The notes below the pieces were generated by a model. That model was not told the origin of the DNA. It saw only the letters and a list, made by a program, of their open reading frames with translations, and made no database searches. The translations under genes were made by a program, and so were the position numbers. A DNA stretch of 64,000 nucleotides, taken from contig NZ_JBHUOV010000007.1 in the NCBI RefSeq assembly GCF_042686125.1, forward strand, positions 124,001 to 188,000, in the 5' to 3' direction. Position 1 is the first letter of the stretch, and every line of letters starts with the position of its first letter. Below are positions 7,317 to 16,550 of the stretch, piece by piece. The stretch comes from Oceanihabitans iliipiscarium. GTDB taxonomy: Bacteria > Bacteroidota > Bacteroidia > Flavobacteriales > Flavobacteriaceae.

Positions 7317-9638
7317 TTACCTTACTAAAGAAAAATGTCCACGATAGGTTTTTCCGTTAGAAAAAGTTACCACATACCAATAGTCATCTGCAGATAAGTT
7401 TTTACCATTTAAAGTGCCATTCCATCCTTGGCCTTGAGGGTTGACTTGCTTGATTAGTTTTCCGTAACGATTAAATATTTGTATGGTCATTGTGTTCCTA
7501 AAACGAGCATCTACTCCTATAGGCTTCCATGTATCATGAAAATGATCGCCATTAGGTGTAAAATAGGAAGGAAAGCCCAATACATTAATAATTTCTTGAA
7601 CAACACCACAACCATCTTTATCTCTAACAAATACAATATGCTCACCAGCAGAAACATTTGTAAACACATTACTGTTTTGATATAAGCCATGGTCTAGCAT
7701 AAATTCGTATTCACTAGTTTCAGGGACTGTAATGGTTATGGTATTGTTTGGAGCAACACCTTCGACAGCAACATCAGTAATGATTGCTAAGTCTGAAACT
7801 TCTACAGTTATATTTCTAGTTGCATTACAGCCATTAGGATGAGTGACTATAACAGTGTAAGTTCCTGTTTCGTTAATATTTATAGAAGCGTCTGTATAGA
7901 GTGTAGGAACACCATCTAATAACCATTCATAAGTGAAATCTTCAGGAAGACCATTAATAATATCAGACTCAAGTGTTATCGTTTGTGGGTAAGTATTTAC
8001 ACAATAATTAATCGTTTCGTCTTCTAAAAGAATTGGTGTTTCATCAATAGTTAAAATGACTGTGCTTACCGCATAGCAGTTAGAGCCCTCTGTGATAAGC
8101 ACATAAATAGTTTCTGAGCCTTGAATAGAGTTGGTGTAATTCCCATCGATTTGATTTGTTTCGGAGAGTAAATCACTTTCGGTTGGATAAAATCTAATGG
8201 TTAATCCAGGAGGAACTATGGATTCAATATTAATTCTCAATTGGTTTAAGTCAAACGAACTATAACCATCAACAGGAAAATCATCACAAGTACTAAAAGG
8301 AGGAATGCTTACATCATTATTAGAAATATCCAGCAGTACTTCAGCAACTGAAAAGCATCCATATTCATTTTCAACACGAGCGAAAACAGTTTGCATGACA
8401 CTAGAATTTTCAAAAGTAGTTGCATTGGGAATAGCATCTATGTCCTGTTCAGCGTCAATTGAGGTATAATAAAAATCGGTCACGATCTCAATACCACTAG
8501 TAATAATTTCTTGTTCAGCATCAAACAAATTATAAAGTGTCATACCATCTTGGTCAATATCGCAACTAATTAATGTGGTATTATTTACGATAGGATTCGG
8601 AGAATATTCTACAATTAATTCTCCAGAAGCGATGCAACTCGCAGAGTATGCTACTTCGGCACTATAAACTCCAGCATCGACTATGGTGTACGTTGGATTG
8701 GTCTCACCAATAATTGGCACTCCATTTTTAAACCAAGTATAAGCTATTGCTCCAGATTGAGTTATATCTAATTCGAGAGTTTCATTTTCACACAATGGAT
8801 TGTTAGTGGCGAATAGTCTATGATTTCCTAGGTGAATATTTGGTAAAAAACTATCAGCTTCTAAAAATACAGCAGAATCATATCTGTAATTTTGCTCATC
8901 TGCAATTACCAATTTTACATGATACGTTTGATTAGGGATAACTGTAGTACTTGCAGTTAAGACAGTTGTTTGTCCATTAAAATTTATTGGAGCAGAAGCA
9001 TTATTAAAACTGCCAAAATATTCTTCATTTATAGCATTACAGGAACCAGAAATACCAGGATGTACAGTTGTGACTTTAACAGGAGTTGTAGTTCCTGGAA
9101 CCAATGCAATGTTGGTGTAGGTTGAAGTTCCTTCAGGACGAATTAAAAACCCAAATAGGTCAGAATAATTACAGGTGTTAGAATTTCCTTCTTGATATTC
9201 TTCTGAAGCAAATAAATATCTAAAACTGATTTGTTCACTAATTGATTCAAAGTTGAATTCTAAAATAGTAGCATTATGCGTATTGCTCTCTCCAAGAACG
9301 GTTTCTAAGTCGGAATCACCAGACCAACCAGCAGCGTCATCATCACTTAAACTGGTATTCGGACCAGGAACATTTGATAATCTTCCAGTGCTTAAAACTA
9401 AACCACTCTGAATAGGAAACGTTGTGCCAGTAGCGTCAAAATACCCATAACTTTGATCAGAGCCTCCAAAATCGCCACCAATAATATTAGTAACTACAAC
9501 ATTTGAAATACAGTCACTATCAATTAAAATATCTTCAATAAGTTGTTGAGGTGTGTATATATTACTATCTACTTGTATATTTTGTGAAAACAACAAGCTA
9601 GAGTAAAGAAATATAAAAAGTACTAAGTAGCTCTTCAT
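7317..9638 (-). CDS. Choice-of-anchor L domain T9SS type B surface protein
   Basis: A 773-residue exported protein. I start it at the ATG at 9638 because this gives a clean signal peptide (MKSYLVLFIFLYSSLLFSQ); the frame is open to a TTG at 9647, but the promoter box at 9656 leaves little room for it. Residues about 20-270 form a choice-of-anchor L domain (TPQQLIEDIL, LDTVLGE-like SDLETVLGESN, FRYLFASEEYQ, VKLVIADEQNYRYDSAVFLEA). An Ig/PKD-like module, two repeats of the CD-x-D-G-x-x-x-F-D-L type, and another Ig-like module follow. A type B sorting domain comes last (FTPNGDHFHDTW, IFNRYGKLIKQ, end GHFSLVR). Expected to be exported by Sec then T9SS to the cell surface. Its arrangement is a shorter version of the neighbouring 1619-residue protein. 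Confidence 0.92.
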   Translation of the reverse strand: MKSYLVLFIFLYSSLLFSQNIQVDSNIYTPQQLIEDILIDSDCISNVVVTNIIGGDFGGSDQSYGYFDATGTTFPIQSGLVLSTGRLSNVPGPNTSLSDDDAAGWSGDSDLETVLGESNTHNATILEFNFESISEQISFRYLFASEEYQEGNSNTCNYSDLFGFLIRPEGTSTYTNIALVPGTTTPVKVTTVHPGISGSCNAINEEYFGSFNNASAPINFNGQTTVLTASTTVIPNQTYHVKLVIADEQNYRYDSAVFLEADSFLPNIHLGNHRLFATNNPLCENETLELDITQSGAIAYTWFKNGVPIIGETNPTYTIVDAGVYSAEVAYSASCIASGELIVEYSPNPIVNNTTLISCDIDQDGMTLYNLFDAEQEIITSGIEIVTDFYYTSIDAEQDIDAIPNATTFENSSVMQTVFARVENEYGCFSVAEVLLDISNNDVSIPPFSTCDDFPVDGYSSFDLNQLRINIESIVPPGLTIRFYPTESDLLSETNQIDGNYTNSIQGSETIYVLITEGSNCYAVSTVILTIDETPILLEDETINYCVNTYPQTITLESDIINGLPEDFTYEWLLDGVPTLYTDASININETGTYTVIVTHPNGCNATRNITVEVSDLAIITDVAVEGVAPNNTITITVPETSEYEFMLDHGLYQNSNVFTNVSAGEHIVFVRDKDGCGVVQEIINVLGFPSYFTPNGDHFHDTWKPIGVDARFRNTMTIQIFNRYGKLIKQVNPQGQGWNGTLNGKNLSADDYWYVVTFSNGKTYRGHFSLVR

Positions 9639-9655
9639 CAACTGCAATTAGAGTA

Positions 9656-9663
9656 CAAAGATA
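9656..9663 (-). promoter_or_regulatory. -7 box (TATCTTTG) upstream of the 773-residue T9SS gene
   Basis: An exact TAnnTTTG match on the minus strand, with its last base 18 bases before the ATG at 9638. It falls in the short gap after the 1619-residue gene and favours the ATG over the upstream in-frame TTG as start. Confidence 0.55.
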
Positions 9664-9717
9664 AATAACTACTTGGTTTTATATTAGGAATAGTTGTTAA
9701 AGAAGTATAATTGGTCT

Positions 9718-12700
9718 CTATCTTTTTAGAGTAAAATTACCTTTTACTTGAAACTTCTTATCGTCTTGAACAACTTCAGCCATGAACCAATAATCATCTG
9801 CAGGCATATTTTGTCCTCTATAAGTTCCATCCCAACCTTGAGATGTATGAGGTAATGTTTTTAAAAGCTTTCCGAATCGATCAAAAATATAGACTATGGT
9901 TCCAGTAAGCTGATTTACTCCTGTAATGTGCCATGTGTCAAAATAACCATCGCCATTTGGTGTCATAAATAAAGGCGTATCAATAATAACAATTTCTTTT
10001 GTTGCTGAAGCACAGCCATTAGCATCTAAAACAGTAATGGTATGTGGACCTAAAGAGACATTGTCAAAAAAGTTAGATTCTTGTGGTGTGCCATTATCTA
10101 GAATGTAAAAATAATTACCAATACCACTAATCGTTACTGTAATATTATTAGGATCTGCAAAATCGACTTGTTCTGTAAATTCTATAGTCGCTTGCTCAGA
10201 TTCTATTACATTAAATGTTGTTGAGGTTGTACAACCAAAAGCAGTAGTCACCGTTACTGAGTAACTACCAATTTCTGTAATTTCTATGTCAGGTGTTGAT
10301 GCACTAGTAGACCATGAGTAGGTGTCACCACTAACATTGGTATCTGCACTAACAATAAGAGGAAGACTTTCTAAACAAATGGTTTGGTCTGGAATGTCAA
10401 CAACTGGTTTTCTATGAACAAAAATATTAAAGCTTGTAATGCTAAAACACAAAGTATTATTGTTTTCAATTCTAATATAAATGATCTGCTCATTAAAAGC
10501 GAAATAATCTAAATCTGTAATAGGGTTTTCATTTAAAAGGGCTTCATCTTCTAATTCAAAATAAGACACTGTAAAATCGTTTGGATCTTGATCTCCTAGA
10601 ACAATAGAAGTTTGCTGAGAAAGATCAAATAAAGCAAAACCATCATAGTCATCATCACAAGTTTCAAGGTCAGTTAAAGTATAGGTAATAGGATTGCTAT
10701 TGACTTGTACAACAAATGAAGATGTAGAATAACATTGTGTTATTGTATTTTCGGCTCTTACAAAAATGGTGTCGCTATTTGTTATATAGGTGTAATTTTC
10801 ATTTAAAGGATTCTCTGCATTTTGAGCATCAGCTAACGAGCTATAAAACGTTATAGCGATATCTGTTGGGTCGTCTATCAGGCTGTCAATAGTATCTGAA
10901 AGATTGAAAAGATTATCATCATTTTCGCAGGTTTCAAAATTAGGAATTGGATTAATAGTAGGTGGTATATCTACAATTAAATCAATAGGGACAGCAACAT
11001 AACAATTAGAGATGGTACTGGTAATTTTAATATAAACCGTTTGTGGATTACTAATGTTTGTATAGCTGCTAGGGTTCGTAATTGTATTAGTATGTGGTTC
11101 AACATCATCAAATGAAGGATGATAAGTAATTACAATGTCATCTGCTCTTACATCTAAAACTTCAATTTCTGCAATGGTTAAATCAAAAGTTGTAAAACCA
11201 TCCGTGTCTGTATCACAAGTTCTTTGTTCTGAAGCTAGGCTTACATTTGGAACTTGAATGACATTTAATCCAAATTCTGCAATGCCATGACAATACGTTC
11301 CGTTTTCAATTCTAGCATAAATTTGTTGAGGATTAATTGTATTTGTGAACTCTAAAGGAATGCTATTTGTTTCATTTTCTGCGTCATCAAAAGAAGTGTA
11401 AAAAGTAATAACTAAATCTTCTGGACTAGACGCAGACATTTCTGTTATTTTTTCTGACAAGTCGAAAGTTTCAAAGCCATCATTAGCTATATCATCACAA
11501 ACAATCCAATCTAAAGGTGCTTCAAAAATTGGGATTGAACCGACTTCAATTTGAAATGATGACGTATCATAACAATCTCTGTCGCTAATATTTTCCATTC
11601 TCACATAAATAGTTTGAGGGTTAGAAGTGTTTTGATACACTACATTTTTATCAATAATATTCAATCTATTTATAGCATCACTTTCGGATTCAAAATATAA
11701 AACACGCTTTCCCGTTTGTCCGTTTAATATTTCCGAGTCTTTTTCATTAAATATAAAGTCAGCTATTTGATCACCATCGTTTTCACAGTTTCTAAAGTTA
11801 GAAATGTCTGTAAAAAGTGGTTCTGTATTGACAATAATTTCGAAAATAACCAAAGCAAAACAACTTGTGATTTCACTTTCTACACGTGTGTAGATGGTTT
11901 GTGTGTTAGCATTATACATTGAAGTATTACTAATAGCATTATTATTAGAGTTGGCATCGTCTTCAGAGGTGTGGAAAGTAATAGTTAAATCGGAAGTACT
12001 AGACACAATCTCACCAATTTTAGCCTCTAAATTGACAATAGAAAAAGCATCTTGATCATTGTCACAAATAACAATATCATCAGGTTGAGAAACTGTTGGT
12101 GCAGGAATTACATTTATTTCTAGTGCTGAAACATCATAACAACCAGTGTCTGAGTTACGTACTCTTACATACAAAGTTTCTGGGTTAGAACTGTTTGTGT
12201 AATAAGGAGGTAAAGCATTTTCATTGTCATCTGCATCGTCTTCAGTTAAAAAATAACTAACTGTAGTACTTGCTATTCCAGTGCTAACATAAGCATCAAA
12301 AGTAGCTAATTCAATAGAGGTAAACCCATCAGAATCTGTATCACAGTAGTCCACAGGATCTAATGGTTGAATAATTGTTGCTGGGTTAATAATTAATTGT
12401 ATGGTTGTAAAATAGATACAGCCTTCACTTTCTATCGTTAGATATAGAGTATGTGGACTGTCGTTTACGATATAATCAACAGATTGATCTATAGCATTAA
12501 CTTCATTCGTTCTGTCCTCTTCAGATTCATAAAAAGTAACAGTAACTTCATCAATATTATTCGCGATAACATTAGCAATGGCTTCAAGGTTAAAATCTCG
12601 AATTCCATCATTTGATTCATCATCACATCTATAAAAATCTCTAATAGTTGTACCAGATTGTAAGATGTTAGCATGCAACTCTACAGGTGAAATTGAAACA

Positions 12701-14577
12701 CAACCTGTTACATCATCAACCACTCTTATATAAACGATTTGCATGTTTGGTTCTGTGTTATTGAAATTCTCAATGTCTAGAATAGGGTTGTCTCCAGTTT
12801 GAGCATCTTCATAACTAGTATGAAATGAGGTTGATACGTCAGTTAAACCTTGTAAAACATCAACAATTATCGTAGATAAATCAAAAGTAGCTAAGCCATC
12901 GTCATCAGGTTCGCAAGCATTAATTTGTTGTACTTCCTGATTAATTGCAGGGTTTTCTAGCACATTAATAATTAATGTTGTAGTACTTACACATCCTGTT
13001 GTTGCATCTACAACACTAACAAAAAGCTGCTCTGTAGTGTTGGTATTCGTATAAGGAGAAGGAATAGCATTTTCTACATTCTCTGCATCTATAAGTGAGT
13101 AGTGATAGTTGACAATATAATTTGTGTTTCCACCAGTAATTTCATCATTTTTAATAGTTAGATCTATAGTTGTGAATCCGTCAGAAGTAGCATCATCACA
13201 TACATCTAGTTGAGTTGGTTCTACTGCTGTAGGTAGTGGATTAACAACCAGTTGAAATGTTGTAAACGCTAAACATCCATTATCAATGTCTTCTATTCGA
13301 ATATAAATAGTTTGTGGGTTTAGTGTATTTTGAATTGGCGCAAGAATTGGATTGCTTCCGCTTTGAGCATGTGCATCTGTATAATGATAACTAATATTGT
13401 AGCTAGAAGCAGGCACTGAAGCTAATACTTCGTCATTCATTGTTGATAGATCAAATGTAGCGACACCATCATTGCTAGTATCATCACAAACTTCATAATC
13501 TGCAATTTCTGTAGCAGATTGTTCAGAATTAAGTGTGATTTCAATATCATCAACAATAACACAATTGGTATCATTAATAGGAATGGTAACTATGACTTGA
13601 TAATTTCCAGATGCAGAAACTGTTAAATCAGCTGTGGTTTCACCAGATATAATAATTCCATTATTTAGCCACTCATAAGTTGCTAATGGGTTTTCAATAT
13701 CAGCATTTAATGTAATAGTTTCGGCACAAGTCGTGATATCTTCGCCTAAATCTACAGTAGCATTAAAACTGTTACCTTCAATAAAAACAGCAGAATCGAA
13801 GTTTTGGTCTGTTTGATCCGCAATAACTAACTTAATATGATATTGTACATTAGGAAGAATGCTTGCGGTTGCAGAAAGTACAGTTGTACGACCGTTAAAA
13901 TTAGTGTCGCCAATATTATAACCATCAAAATAAGCTTCATTTTCAGCAGCACAGAAACCAACAATTTCATCATGTATGGTATTTGTGTTTACAGGAATAC
14001 TTGTTCCAGGTACTACAGCAATATTTGTATAAGTCGGACTGCCAACTTCTTTTAGAAGAAATGCAAATCCATCAGAATATTCACAAGGATAAGTGGCATA
14101 ATATTCTTCTGATGCTAAGATGTAGTTAAACTGTATTTGATTAGAAACCGAAACAAAATCAAATTCAATTGCGGTTGCATTTACAGTGTTGGTAATACCT
14201 AAGGCATTTTCTAAATCTGAATCTGTTGTCCAAGTTGCATCTCCATCATTTAAGGTGTTTGCATTAGTTGAGTTTCCTGCCGAAATAGCATCGCCTGTAG
14301 AAAGCATGATACCATTTTCAAATGGGAAACTAGAGGTATTACGTTCAAAATAGCCATAACTGATTAATCCGTTAACACTTCCGTTTATATTAGATTCGAT
14401 GTTAGATACTTCAACACACCCTTGAACTAAATTGTTCTCAATGAGTTGCTGAGGCGTACTGCTATTGTCTATAGAAATTGTTTGTGAATACGAGGTTTGC
14501 AAACAGCAAACACTCATAAAAATGAACATGCAAAATAGTCTAAATGTAGCCCCAATTATTATTTGACCCTTTTTCAA
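9718..14577 (-). CDS. Giant choice-of-anchor L T9SS type B surface protein with eleven divergent repeats
   Basis: The largest gene in the window (1619 residues). It appears to start at a TTG (14577), giving signal peptide residues 1-31 ending LQTSYSQ; the first ATG is 16 codons later and would remove the lysine-containing n-region. A choice-of-anchor L domain (about 35-275; FNYILASEEYY, DSAVFIEGNSF) is followed by an Ig-like module (about 278-350). Eleven repeats of roughly 90 residues then start with a C-[DE]-x-D-x-D-G-x-x-x-F-D-L signature (for example CDTDTDGFTTFDL). An Ig-like pair and a type B sorting domain (FMTPNGDGYFDTWHI, end GNFTLKR) close the protein. The acidic D-x-D-G turns could bind calcium, which is inference. 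Likely a long, rod-like surface adhesin exported through T9SS. Confidence 0.92.
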   Translation of the reverse strand: MKKGQIIIGATFRLFCMFIFMSVCCLQTSYSQTISIDNSSTPQQLIENNLVQGCVEVSNIESNINGSVNGLISYGYFERNTSSFPFENGIMLSTGDAISAGNSTNANTLNDGDATWTTDSDLENALGITNTVNATAIEFDFVSVSNQIQFNYILASEEYYATYPCEYSDGFAFLLKEVGSPTYTNIAVVPGTSIPVNTNTIHDEIVGFCAAENEAYFDGYNIGDTNFNGRTTVLSATASILPNVQYHIKLVIADQTDQNFDSAVFIEGNSFNATVDLGEDITTCAETITLNADIENPLATYEWLNNGIIISGETTADLTVSASGNYQVIVTIPINDTNCVIVDDIEITLNSEQSATEIADYEVCDDTSNDGVATFDLSTMNDEVLASVPASSYNISYHYTDAHAQSGSNPILAPIQNTLNPQTIYIRIEDIDNGCLAFTTFQLVVNPLPTAVEPTQLDVCDDATSDGFTTIDLTIKNDEITGGNTNYIVNYHYSLIDAENVENAIPSPYTNTNTTEQLFVSVVDATTGCVSTTTLIINVLENPAINQEVQQINACEPDDDGLATFDLSTIIVDVLQGLTDVSTSFHTSYEDAQTGDNPILDIENFNNTEPNMQIVYIRVVDDVTGCVSISPVELHANILQSGTTIRDFYRCDDESNDGIRDFNLEAIANVIANNIDEVTVTFYESEEDRTNEVNAIDQSVDYIVNDSPHTLYLTIESEGCIYFTTIQLIINPATIIQPLDPVDYCDTDSDGFTSIELATFDAYVSTGIASTTVSYFLTEDDADDNENALPPYYTNSSNPETLYVRVRNSDTGCYDVSALEINVIPAPTVSQPDDIVICDNDQDAFSIVNLEAKIGEIVSSTSDLTITFHTSEDDANSNNNAISNTSMYNANTQTIYTRVESEITSCFALVIFEIIVNTEPLFTDISNFRNCENDGDQIADFIFNEKDSEILNGQTGKRVLYFESESDAINRLNIIDKNVVYQNTSNPQTIYVRMENISDRDCYDTSSFQIEVGSIPIFEAPLDWIVCDDIANDGFETFDLSEKITEMSASSPEDLVITFYTSFDDAENETNSIPLEFTNTINPQQIYARIENGTYCHGIAEFGLNVIQVPNVSLASEQRTCDTDTDGFTTFDLTIAEIEVLDVRADDIVITYHPSFDDVEPHTNTITNPSSYTNISNPQTVYIKITSTISNCYVAVPIDLIVDIPPTINPIPNFETCENDDNLFNLSDTIDSLIDDPTDIAITFYSSLADAQNAENPLNENYTYITNSDTIFVRAENTITQCYSTSSFVVQVNSNPITYTLTDLETCDDDYDGFALFDLSQQTSIVLGDQDPNDFTVSYFELEDEALLNENPITDLDYFAFNEQIIYIRIENNNTLCFSITSFNIFVHRKPVVDIPDQTICLESLPLIVSADTNVSGDTYSWSTSASTPDIEITEIGSYSVTVTTAFGCTTSTTFNVIESEQATIEFTEQVDFADPNNITVTISGIGNYFYILDNGTPQESNFFDNVSLGPHTITVLDANGCASATKEIVIIDTPLFMTPNGDGYFDTWHITGVNQLTGTIVYIFDRFGKLLKTLPHTSQGWDGTYRGQNMPADDYWFMAEVVQDDKKFQVKGNFTLKR
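10400..13510 (-). repeat. Eleven divergent protein-level repeats (CDxDxDGxxxFDL units)
   Basis: Eleven units of about 90 codons, recognised by the start motif (CDDTSNDGVATFDL, CDDATSDGFTTIDL, CEPDDDGLATFDL and so on) and by a conserved NPQTIYVRIEN-like strand late in each unit. Unlike the nine-copy array in the neighbouring gene, the DNA copies are well diverged, so this array is old and stable. Boundaries are approximate. Confidence 0.85.
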
Positions 14578-14669
14578 CTTATGTATAGATTTGGTTTCTA
14601 GGGTCGAAAAGTATGTTTAATTTAGATTAAATGCAAAAAAAATCGATGAAATGCACAAATTGAAAAATC

Positions 14670-16520
14670 CTATCGGTTTAAATATACCCAACCAGTCATG
14701 ATTTTATAGTTGTTATCGTTAAGATTTAAGACATAAAAATAGGTGCCAACAGGAAGCAATACATTTTTATAATTTAAACCGCGATTCGCTTTGCCTTCCC
14801 ATCTTTTGGAGTTATCGCCAACAAAGATTAATGTGCCATATCGATTGTAGATGTGCAATTCATGGGCTTCAAATATATCATACAACCCTTGAATATTGAA
14901 CCAATCATTATAAGTGTCATTATTTGGTGAAAATCCTTGAGGAATATGAGGAGGGCAGTTTTCTGTTATTAAGTTAAATTGATATATCGCTGAACAATCA
15001 TCATTTTCATGTTTTATAAAAATAGTTTGAGGGTCTGTTATGTTGTGATAAAATTCGGGATTTAAGATAACATTTATATCACTCATTAAGTCATCTAAAG
15101 ACTCGAAGAAGCTAATTGTATTTATATCATCAAAATCGATTAAGTCTAATTGAGAAGTTAAATCATAAATAGCAGTATTAAAGCCAATATCACAATTTAA
15201 TATTGGGTCTAATTCTATAATTTCTGGGAGAGGTGTAAGTTGAAGGTGTTCTTGTGTGTTATTATTAGTTTCATTTAATTCGATAACAATGCCGCTACCA
15301 TCACCAATATCATCTACAACAAGTGTTAATGTGAAATCATTAGGAATGTCTGATGGAATTGTGAGCGAAATATTTCCACTTTCAGAGCCATCTACTGGTA
15401 TTTCGTCTTGGGTTGTACTTTGACCAATAAGGATATCATTAGCATAAAAAGCTATTGGAGTATCTTCTGGTAGTATTTCATTGCTATTCAAATTAAAAAC
15501 AGTATAATCTAAATCTACAATTCTGCTATAGCAAGGAGTAAAGGAGTTGTCTATTGTTATCGTGGCATCAGGAGATTGACTATTAAGTACAGTTATAATA
15601 TTGTTTAAAATAATTAAGTCAGCTCGAATAACACCACCACCAATGTCTTCACCTGTAGTAAGTTTTATTTCTACAGAAGTGTCTCCAACAGAAATATTAT
15701 CTTGGATGTCATAAACATCTAAATCGCCATTATAAAAAGTGTTCGAGTTTGTAAAAGAATTTGTACCATTAAACGCATTGTCATCGGGATTTAATGGAGG
15801 ATTAGATATAAGATTACCATTAATTTGAAGTGTTTCGCCAAAACTTAAACCACTATCTCCTTCCCAAGCCAAGAAGCCAATTTTTGCGCCATCATCATCA
15901 ATAACATTAATGTTATCAATTATTATGGTTTTTTCTTGAACCACAGCGTTTATTATTTCTAGGCCTTGAAAAAGACTAATTTGATTAATAGGTAGTGTAT
16001 CTTCTTCATATATAACATAAATACTCCAACCTGCGAAGTTAGTTCGGTTATTACAGTAACCCGAAATGGTCGTTAAAGTCTCAGAAATATCAAGATTGCT
16101 TAACGTATAGGTGGTGCTTCCTAGAGAGGTAACAATATTAGTGATATCTGAAAAACATGAAAAGTAAGTTAGGAGTCCATTTGATGGGTCATTATATTCT
16201 ACATTGTAAACTTCTTGAGCTGTTACTGGCAGGTCATTAATACTAACCTCAAGATCACCAGCACCAGAGCCTGCCCAATATAAATATGCTGCAATAATAT
16301 GAGATGTGCCAGAAAGGCTTAATTCTGCTTCAGAACTCGGTAATATTTCACAGAAACTACGATCTAAACCATTTTCAAATTGATTTAATGTATTTCCAAT
16401 TGCGGTATAATTTACATGTCCATTAAATTGTTGATATAAAGTAATATCTTGTCCAAATACAGGGACAGTTAAAAGATTAAGAATGCTTAGTATAAAAAAA
16501 AGTTGACGACGCATTTTCAT
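14670..16520 (-). CDS. T9SS type B surface protein with CARDB-like domain
   Basis: A 616-residue exported protein with a signal peptide of about 23 residues (ends PVFG). Residues about 25-315 form a beta-rich region not assigned to a named family (SHIIAAYLYWAGSGAGDLEV; AKIGFLAWEGDSGLSFGETL). A region resembling CARDB follows (about 320-425; VDLDYTVFNLNSNEILP, LVVDDIGDGSG, ELNETNNN). The C-terminus is a type B sorting domain of a slightly different subclass (PQGFSPNNDTYNDWFNIQG, IYNRYGTLIF, end GWVYLNR). It lacks the D-x-D-G repeats of its neighbours except for one partial unit near 440-520. It lies 30 bases downstream of the next upstream gene's stop and 92 bases from the gene after it, consistent with partial co-transcription. 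Confidence 0.9.
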   Translation of the reverse strand: MKMRRQLFFILSILNLLTVPVFGQDITLYQQFNGHVNYTAIGNTLNQFENGLDRSFCEILPSSEAELSLSGTSHIIAAYLYWAGSGAGDLEVSINDLPVTAQEVYNVEYNDPSNGLLTYFSCFSDITNIVTSLGSTTYTLSNLDISETLTTISGYCNNRTNFAGWSIYVIYEEDTLPINQISLFQGLEIINAVVQEKTIIIDNINVIDDDGAKIGFLAWEGDSGLSFGETLQINGNLISNPPLNPDDNAFNGTNSFTNSNTFYNGDLDVYDIQDNISVGDTSVEIKLTTGEDIGGGVIRADLIILNNIITVLNSQSPDATITIDNSFTPCYSRIVDLDYTVFNLNSNEILPEDTPIAFYANDILIGQSTTQDEIPVDGSESGNISLTIPSDIPNDFTLTLVVDDIGDGSGIVIELNETNNNTQEHLQLTPLPEIIELDPILNCDIGFNTAIYDLTSQLDLIDFDDINTISFFESLDDLMSDINVILNPEFYHNITDPQTIFIKHENDDCSAIYQFNLITENCPPHIPQGFSPNNDTYNDWFNIQGLYDIFEAHELHIYNRYGTLIFVGDNSKRWEGKANRGLNYKNVLLPVGTYFYVLNLNDNNYKIMTGWVYLNR

Positions 16521-16550
16521 AGTGTTCTATGTAAATGTACGAGATTAATT

